Of a stretch of DNA of 64,000 nucleotides, positions 57,728 through 64,000 are shown piece by piece. A program made the position numbers and the translations under genes. The DNA lies in contig JAJHTX010000003.1 in the NCBI GenBank assembly GCA_032164295.1, positions 2,294,001 through 2,358,000 on the forward strand, written 5' to 3'. The notes beneath the pieces were generated by a model, which worked only from the letters and a program-made list of their open reading frames with translations, did not search any database and had not been told where the DNA came from. Origin of the DNA: Inonotus obliquus (Eukaryota; Basidiomycota; Agaricomycetes; Hymenochaetales; Hymenochaetaceae). The first letter of the stretch is position 1; every line of letters starts with the position of its first letter.

Positions 57728-60700
57728 CTACAAGGGAGGAAGTGGTCGCCGGCATTGAGGGCAGATGTTCTGGATCATTATTACGAGTCAGTTATCACGC
57801 TGAAGCTAAGATAACGATACCCACCTTAATGGCTAACCACTGTTTTTATGACAAATGCATCAGAATCTCAACCTCAAGCTAAAAAGGAAGATTTGCTTAC
57901 CCGTTCTAGACATGTAGTATGCTATGAGAGCAAACAATGAGTACAAAAGAGTAAGAATGTGTAACGATACTTACGAAAAGATGATGGCAGGGCGCAAGGG
58001 CATAACTCCGCCTCACGCCAGGACCCCCAAGTCCAACACTAACACCCGTACTTCTTCCAGTAGCAGCTCCAAACCTCTCCAAAATCCCTCTCACACCTCG
58101 TTCTCGCTCCTTTTCCCTCTCCCGCTCTTTAATACTATTACTCCTTCCACGTCCTAAAGCAGACTTCTCACTAGAACGTCGGCGCGATTGTGTACCGGGT
58201 TGTACAAGAATAGCCTCCATGCAAATCGCACAGTCTCCGAGGGATGGCTCAGGCGCCTCGTCGTCTGGAAGCGGGATATATGGGTGATAGTCGTATTGCA
58301 TTGTTGGGGTGTACTGTGATCGACTCGTAAGTATCATACACGTAACTTGAGAAAGCAGAGATGCTCACATTCCGCGGAAGGAAGAACGCAGGTCCGAAGT
58401 ACTCCTGAAGCAGTACGATAACAACCTGGAGGAACATGAACCCGACTAGGACGAAAATCCATGCTATTGGTCGTTGAATGATAACTAAATCGAAGGACAA
58501 AACAGTAGGATAACATACGAGACGATTCTATACCCAAGACATTCTTCGGACAAGCAAATAGATCTATAGCCATGTGTTCAGCAACTCGAGGCACACATTT
58601 CCCAACAAAAACAACTTACAAAGTGCGAAGAATGCCCTGCATGCAGTCGTGCCGATCAGATACTCAAAACGCAACCCGGAGGTCAACCCACGACGGGCAG
58701 ACCGCACGATCTGCGGGGTCCAGAAGTTGCTATAGACTGCCGCAATAGTTAAAAGAGCTAGCGAAGGTGAAACGAGCACTCGGATAAACAAGGCGAGTGC
58801 ACAAGCCATCGAAAGCACTGAAATCCTCGAATAAGTGAACTCTATTGATAGCGAGACGTATCAACCGGAACACGAACAAAAGCGCGCCTGAGGGCTTCCC
58901 CATAATCTTCTCAAGTAACCTGGCAGTAATCCCGAAGAAGCGGGAGAAGGTGGCGGTGAAGTGGTCGGAGTAGGCTGCGCGCCCTGCTGAGGTACCGGCG
59001 TGGTGGTCATACCCGTAGAAGGAATGGATGAAGGTGAAGGTGCAGGCTGAGCACCAGGTTGTACGACTTGTTCCGTTGGCGCAGGGGACGGTAGCCTCGG
59101 TCGTGGTTGCGGTGCATTATCCTCTGGTTGTTGTATCTGGTGAACCAATACGGAGAATTGCTAACAAAGAAAGTATCAGAGTTGGTGCCGATCGCAGAGG
59201 TTACAAAAGAAACTGACAGCTTCATATGCTAATAACACCGCAGCCAGGAATGCCGGAGCAATCAGAGAGAGGGATGGGCGACCTTCCGCTAGGATACTAA
59301 ACGTTATATGCTGCAAGATCAAACTTTATGAAAGTCTGCATGGTTTACTAAACAGCATACTCACCCCCACGAATGAGATCGAATCTGCCGCAGCTTGCGT
59401 CAGAAATGTCCAGCGCGAAACCCGTGATATGCCCGACGGGGTCTGACTCAACTCCATCTGTCTAACAAGCAGGATGAGTAGTGTAAGGTAAACGCCAGCC
59501 GCAAAAGCAGCATCTGCTATGATGTTAGAGAGAATCAAAGTCAGATAAGGAAAGAAGCGTACATGTCGTGACTTTTCTCCAGAACCGCTGAGACTTTAAA
59601 CCTTCCGCAGCTTGCATCTCGAGCATAATTCCGCATTCCTTGCTCAGTAATATTGCGTTGACCTTCAGTTCGGGCCTCGAGGCCGTCGTGATACCTGTTG
59701 GATTCTCCATTTCGCTCTCGAGTTCAAGCATTTTGTCTCTAGGGACTGTCGTCGGAATCAGCTGGGCATAAAAGATGAAGGGGCATGTGGTCTTGGGATC
59801 TCCGTCTAAGGTAGCATGAGTAATGCTGACTGACGCAGAATACTCTATGCCGTCTTACCCGACGTTTGTGTATCAATTTCGATGTTTCCGGAATTGATCA
59901 TGTCCTCCAAACGCTGGATACGTGCAAGTAGTTCTGCATTAACCGCTTGCGCAGTAGCGTTGACATACTGCTCGGGAACGAGAGAAGGGATTTCTCGCAC
60001 GTCAACGTGTCGGCTAAACGAAGCATACCATCAGACTTCTACCCTGCAGTTAAGACAAAAAGGTAGAACATACCCAGAAGGTTCTGCAAGTCCATAAATC
60101 GTACCATTCTCAATGAAGTGCACAGCCTCCATGTCAAACGCGAGCTCATCATCATTCGTACGATCCGTGAGCTCAATTCGACCGTGCATCAAACTGATAT
60201 CCGCCCACGTAGTCTTGTTCATTTGGTTTGCGTCGTTGCTTTCGCCATTCTTCCCTTTGATAATTAGAATCTCTGGTTGCTTTTCGATCACGCGAAATGC
60301 CATCTCTGTCGGTGCGCTCCAGTTCCATGTACCCAGGCGTTCGATTGCCTCTGTCATGTTTATGCTTTTGACAAACTCGCTAGCAACATCCGACCATGAA
60401 GGTGAGGTGGCATTCTCTGAGACCACAACGTCTGATCCTGATGCAAGAACAGTGTTCGTCTCTCCTGATGATTGAGGCACCTCCGAAGCGTTGAGAGTCA
60501 GGTTATGCATCTCTATAGGTCCATGAACGAATCCAGTAATGTTTGTATAGTAGGATCCGGACGAAGGATGTAACGGTACGCCAAAGGTCATTACGGAATG
60601 CGCAAGGTTCATGCTTGAGTTGTTGACTTCTGGCTACATCGCAATTCTTTCAGCTACGAGGAGATTAGGAAGCAAACTCGGAGCACACACTGACGAGTGT

Positions 60701-61090
60701 AAAGTTTATCCCTGACGCGTTCGCAGCAGTGTTTCCACCGGACCATAACCAGGCACTGAAGTTGGACTGTTGGAAACGAAGGCTCTTCAAGCTTTCCCGA
60801 TACTGATTACGTGCAACAAGATCTTCCTGGAGTACCCCCAATATTAAGATAATTGCAAGACAATGAGCGATAGAAATACATACTCCACCGTTATTTGTGA
60901 GCAGAAATAGCATGACTGTCATGAAAAGCATGGAGGATATGCCCCCGCGTCCGTTCTGAGCTGCTAGTCCTGGATTATCGAACGAGTCCATTTCAGACCC
61001 ATCCTCAGCGTTGCGGACATCCCTTCTCGCGTTCTGAGCTGTATCGCTTTGAGAAACATTACCAGGATTTGAATCTTGCGCGTCTGACAT
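57728..61090 (-). CDS. TUL1: Transmembrane RING E3 ubiquitin ligase (Tul1/Dsc1)
   Basis: Golgi/endosomal multi-pass ubiquitin ligase; yeast Tul1 sorts membrane proteins to vacuolar degradation, and S. pombe Dsc1 activates SREBP. It starts MSDAQDSNPGNVSQ, with a first membrane segment (SSMLFMTVMLFLLTNN). A luminal domain contains MTFGVPLHPSSGSYYTNITG and several N-glycosylation sites. Multiple membrane segments include GVYLTLLILLVRQME, ITFSILAEGRPSLSLIAPAF, IAAVYSNFWTPQIVRSARRG and PIAWIFVLVGFMFLQVVIVL. The C-terminal RING-H2 is CAICMEAI, a long Ser/Arg loop, APCHHLF, HTTCLER, WLAIK and NICPQCRRPLPPL. The RING end needs three tiny exons: 57921-57901 (21 nt), 57839-57825 (15 nt) and 57769-57728. 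All eight zinc ligands are present. An extra Pro-rich loop lies near 58930-59130. Confidence 0.94.
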
Positions 61091-61235
61091 TAGAGATTAG
61101 AGGGTAGGGACAGGGAACCGAACCATTCTGGTGGGTGATCGACGCGGACATGGCTTATATAATCGAGAATCTAATTCTCTGATGGAAAGATTACAATTAT
61201 TCGACCATATGCATATTGTATGAAAGATACGTTAG

Positions 61236-63170
61236 CTAACCAAATACTCTAAAACCACCCTTCAGAGCCTCCTGAACATCAGTATCCATCCCTAGAGGTC
61301 GCTTTTCCGCATCTTCAGGGGGCACATTGGCATTGATATCTGGAAAGCCCTTCCCAAGTAAAGAAGCAAACAGTTCATCGATTTGTTCTTCGTGCCATGC
61401 GACTCCTCCTCCGGGTTGAGGAGACGGAGCCATAAAACTTTGTATCTTCTCATGAACCTCAAAACGCAACTTACGTCCTTTACTAGCGCGTGTATCGATG
61501 GTCTTTTGACGGGTTTTCTTGCGTTCCTGTTGTGTTCGACGCCAGTTTGCCGCAAAGCCTTCCAGGCCAGATACTGCTGTTGTTCCATCAGAACCGGAAC
61601 GTAAGTCAATAACGTCCCGAAGGAGAGATTGATAGAAGTCCGTATCGTCGAAGACGTCCTTCGCTGTCGTTCCCGTGACCCTTTCAGATGACTCTGTAGA
61701 CTCGATGGGTTTTGATAAGGTCGTATTGGAATTTGAACTGAAGTTAGCATCAAAATCCAACCGAGTACCAGCTCCGCGCCAAACTCGCGTTCTCGCAATG
61801 AGTTTTTCACGCTCAAGAAGTGCTTCATCCACGAGCTGAACTGCACCTTTTACTTGATTTGAATTTTTGTTGTTCGAGAATTTGGTACGATTGGAAGGAA
61901 GTAGTGCGGAGGGTGAGATTGCGAGGACCTTGTTCGACCATTTTTGGAGGGTTGACAGTAGGTGGGGGTGGAACCTGCAAGAAGATCTAGCGAAGGGAGA
62001 TAAGGGAAGATCGATTATCTTACGTTGATTCAAGCTCTGTGAAGTAGCCTGTGCTTCCTTCCAACTCTTCTTCCCAATCACACTCTATTTCTGAATCAAG
62101 TTCTATCTTTCGGCGTTTGCGAGTCGGAATTTGGAATCCTTCATTTGCCGCAATCAATTTCTTAGTGTCAATTCATTTCAGTCTATACAGACCTTCTGAC
62201 CTGGAATTATCTGCTTACCTCCTGAAGGGCACAAAGCTGGTCGGCTAGACCCAAGCTTTCGTAAAGTAGCTTGTTGACTGCGATCCGGCTTTCAGCGTCT
62301 TCGAGATACACAGGTATTCTCGACGCGTCTGGTAACCTATTCACAGAACTACCGCATTTCTGCAATCTAATTCGAGAATCCAACAAAATATCAAATAAGA
62401 CCTGAAAAGAACAATAAGCGTGATGCGTACGAGATGTGGAGATGTGCAAATTTACCAATTGTCTCGATACCGCCTTTCCTTTCTTCCGCTCCTCCTCGCG
62501 TGCACGCTTTAATGTCGAGGAAAGGTCGTGGTCATTGGACACCTGTGGAACGGCTTCTGAATCCTCAGGGGTTATCGAAGTGCCTCTTTGCGGGATCTCC
62601 TGGGCATTCACGATATCTGATTTCCCATCGTCCTCTTCCTCGCCGCTCTCGGTTTCTTCGTCCGAAGTCACGGGTCGCGATAGTGTACCATCTGTATTAT
62701 CACTAGGCATATCATCGGACACGAGCTTGTCGTCATAGTCTTCTAGCTGCTTCCTCGATACGCGCACACCTTCATACTTGGGGTCATTCAGGCTCTCATG
62801 AAGCTTGCTTCGAAGCGTCGAAGGGCTAGCATTATACTTAACTATTAGAGATAGGAGGAATGCATGCACAGTATCAGTGCTCACCCGACGTCCAGGTAGT
62901 GTTCTCTGCCCGCGTTGCTACGCTCTTCGCTGGCATGCTCATTCTCGATATTCGTAACGGCTACATCTTCCGGGTCAAAATCTGTTCACGTGCGCATAAA
63001 TGTTCAGGCCCGTCAAGGAAAATTTTGCACAGCAATAATACAAAAGGCACCGACCTTGGGGAGCTGGATGGTTCAGCTGCTCGAGCTGCTGAGCCAAAGA
63101 TACACCTTCAGAGAAAGCAAGTAAGTAAGGAGATATGTCGGTGGGATGAGGATATGAACGTACGAGACAT
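61236..63170 (-). CDS. BFR2: Bfr2/AATF (Traube) SSU processome factor
   Basis: Nucleolar protein needed for early 18S rRNA processing. Exon 1 is 7 nt (63170-63164, ATGTCTC). Splicing gives MSRVSLAQQLEQLNHPAPQD, then the acidic start FDPEDVAVTNIENEHASEER and REHYLDVVKYNASPSTLRSK. A very acidic region (SDEETESGEEEDDGKSD) precedes the AATF leucine-rich segment (VLFDILLDSRIRLQKCG, ESRIAVNKLLYESLGLADQL). The C-terminal TRAUB domain includes DTDFYQSLLRDVIDLRSGSD, KGRKLRFEVHEKIQSFMAP and EEQIDELFASLLGKGF. The protein ends EALKGGFRVFG. Motif order and start match fungal Bfr2. The start is certain only because the micro-exon restores the typical N-terminus. Confidence 0.93.
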
Positions 63171-63650
63171 CGGAGTCAAAGACCAAGGGGGAATAAAGTA
63201 ACGTGAGATCAAAATTTGATGGAGACAGTAAAAAAAAGTGAAACGTGCCCAAGCTTCCTTCCTCGCATCTCTCCCATCCACCGTCATATCCGTAGGCAAC
63301 AAAGCCTTCGGTTTTCAACAAAACTCTCTTCGCAATCCTGGAGTCATTCCTGCTCTCATGTCAATTAGACAAAAATGCTCAAAAATCATCTTTCACAAGG
63401 TGAGTACAGTGAGCAAGCCTGCTAGTCTTCTTCAAAAAGCCTCGGCCCTGCAGTTACAATATGGGTCTATACGTTTCCCGAAGCAATTTACCCGGCTGCA
63501 AGGCATGCCGCATGTCCTTATCCATTCCAAATCGACAGGGCCTTCATGCATATACCCTTCGCCTTTTCTTTTCCGCCTGCCACTTATACTCGAGTCTGAT
63601 ATACGTATCTTCTGTTAGACCGTACCAACCCTCAAACCCAAGCTCCATCA
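63171..63650. other. Divergent upstream region of BFR2 and the right-edge gene
   Basis: About 480 bp between the two start codons. The + strand frame 63238-63618 has no motif and is not accepted. The promoters of both genes must lie here. Confidence 0.45.
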
Positions 63651-64000
63651 ATGTCGCCTGCTCATTCCTATACCTTAGGCGACGGCGCAGGAAGCGGCTC
63701 GAAGCATGCATCACTGTCGCCGAACGAACCGGAAGACGACGACGACATTTGTCCCGTATGCGAGAGCGAGTGCACCTGCGCGAATCGGTCCCGCAACGGC
63801 AACTCTTCTCTGACTCACAACTATCAGACTGGCTATGTTGCTCAGAATGCGTCAAAGGGAAGCAGCGGCTCCGCTCCAGCTGCACGGCCACCATCGCTAA
63901 AAATCAGACTTACGTTACAACCCCGGTCTCATCAATCTCAAGCTATAAAATCTTCCAGTGGGCGCTCCTTCCTACCAAAACGAAAGTCCAAAAATGCAAT
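63651..64000 (+). CDS. N-terminal part of an unrecognised protein, cut by the window edge
   Basis: Open from ATG 63651 to the end of the window (116 codons and no stop). It reads MSPAHSYTLGDGAGSGSKHA, then PNEPEDDDDICPVCESECTC and ANRSRNG, a Ser/Gly-rich stretch, and SLKIRLTLQPRSH followed by a basic run SFLPKRKSKN. The acidic patch followed by CPVCESECTC looks like a short zinc-binding knuckle of the kind found at the start of fungal chromatin-associated proteins, but I cannot name the family. The sequence downstream would be decisive. Confidence 0.65.
   Translation, partial: MSPAHSYTLGDGAGSGSKHASLSPNEPEDDDDICPVCESECTCANRSRNGNSSLTHNYQTGYVAQNASKGSSGSAPAARPPSLKIRLTLQPRSHQSQAIKSSSGRSFLPKRKSKNA

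Overview
The window is fungal nuclear DNA, most likely from a basidiomycete of the Agaricomycetes type. Almost every gene is split by several introns of about 50-70 bp with GTRNGT donors and YAG acceptors. Very small exons (7-24 nt) are common, genes are tightly packed on both strands, and the gene content is eukaryotic: histones, ESCRT, a RING ligase, an anoctamin and ribosome assembly factors. The species cannot be named from sequence alone. Coordinates were read by hand-splicing; the joined exons of the split genes that I added up stay in frame.

Left arm (0.5-15.4 kb): a class I methyltransferase (-), a mitochondrial rhomboid protease (-), an Rkm5-like lysine methyltransferase (+), a secreted A1 aspartic protease (+), a divergent histone H3/H4 pair, the Notchless/Rsa4 WD40 ribosome assembly factor (-) and a pirin (+).

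Duplicated accessory region A (about 13.9-26.4 kb) and its inverted counterpart B (about 44.5-51.05 kb): a module of [5' end of RSA4] - [pirin] - [about 1 kb conserved block] - [gene P] has been copied repeatedly. Gene P occurs four times, in tandem pairs facing each other across 22 kb: P1 (a frameshifted pseudogene) and P2 on the + strand, P3 and P4 on the - strand. P2, P3 and P4 keep an intact four-exon frame, including a 21-nt exon. P looks like a 2-oxoglutarate/Fe(II) dioxygenase fold whose iron-binding histidines have been replaced while the 2OG-type arginine stays, so it may be a pseudo-oxygenase family. Pirin survives intact once, once with a frameshift, and as three 3' fragments. Fragments of RSA4 and of a TPR gene mark further breakpoints. 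Two nested inverted-repeat DNA elements, each with target-site duplications, sit just upstream of the intact TPR gene (23.3-24.5 kb).

Between A and B (26.7-44 kb): ribosomal protein eL33 (-), the ArgJ-type ornithine acetyltransferase (+), an anoctamin/Ist2-like membrane protein (-), a 1,479-residue intronless disordered protein (+) and a membrane-anchored Lys/Ser-rich protein of unknown function (+).

Right arm (51.2-64 kb): ESCRT-0 subunit Hse1 (-), the Mms2-type UEV (+), the pre-60S export factor Bud20 (-), the transmembrane RING ligase Tul1/Dsc1 (-), the SSU processome factor Bfr2/AATF (-), and the start of an unrecognised cysteine-motif protein (+) cut by the window edge. Hse1, Mms2 and Tul1 all belong to ubiquitin-dependent processes. 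Rsa4, Bud20, Bfr2, eL33 and the Rkm5-like enzyme all belong to ribosome production. No virus, CRISPR array or recognisable tRNA/rRNA gene was found.
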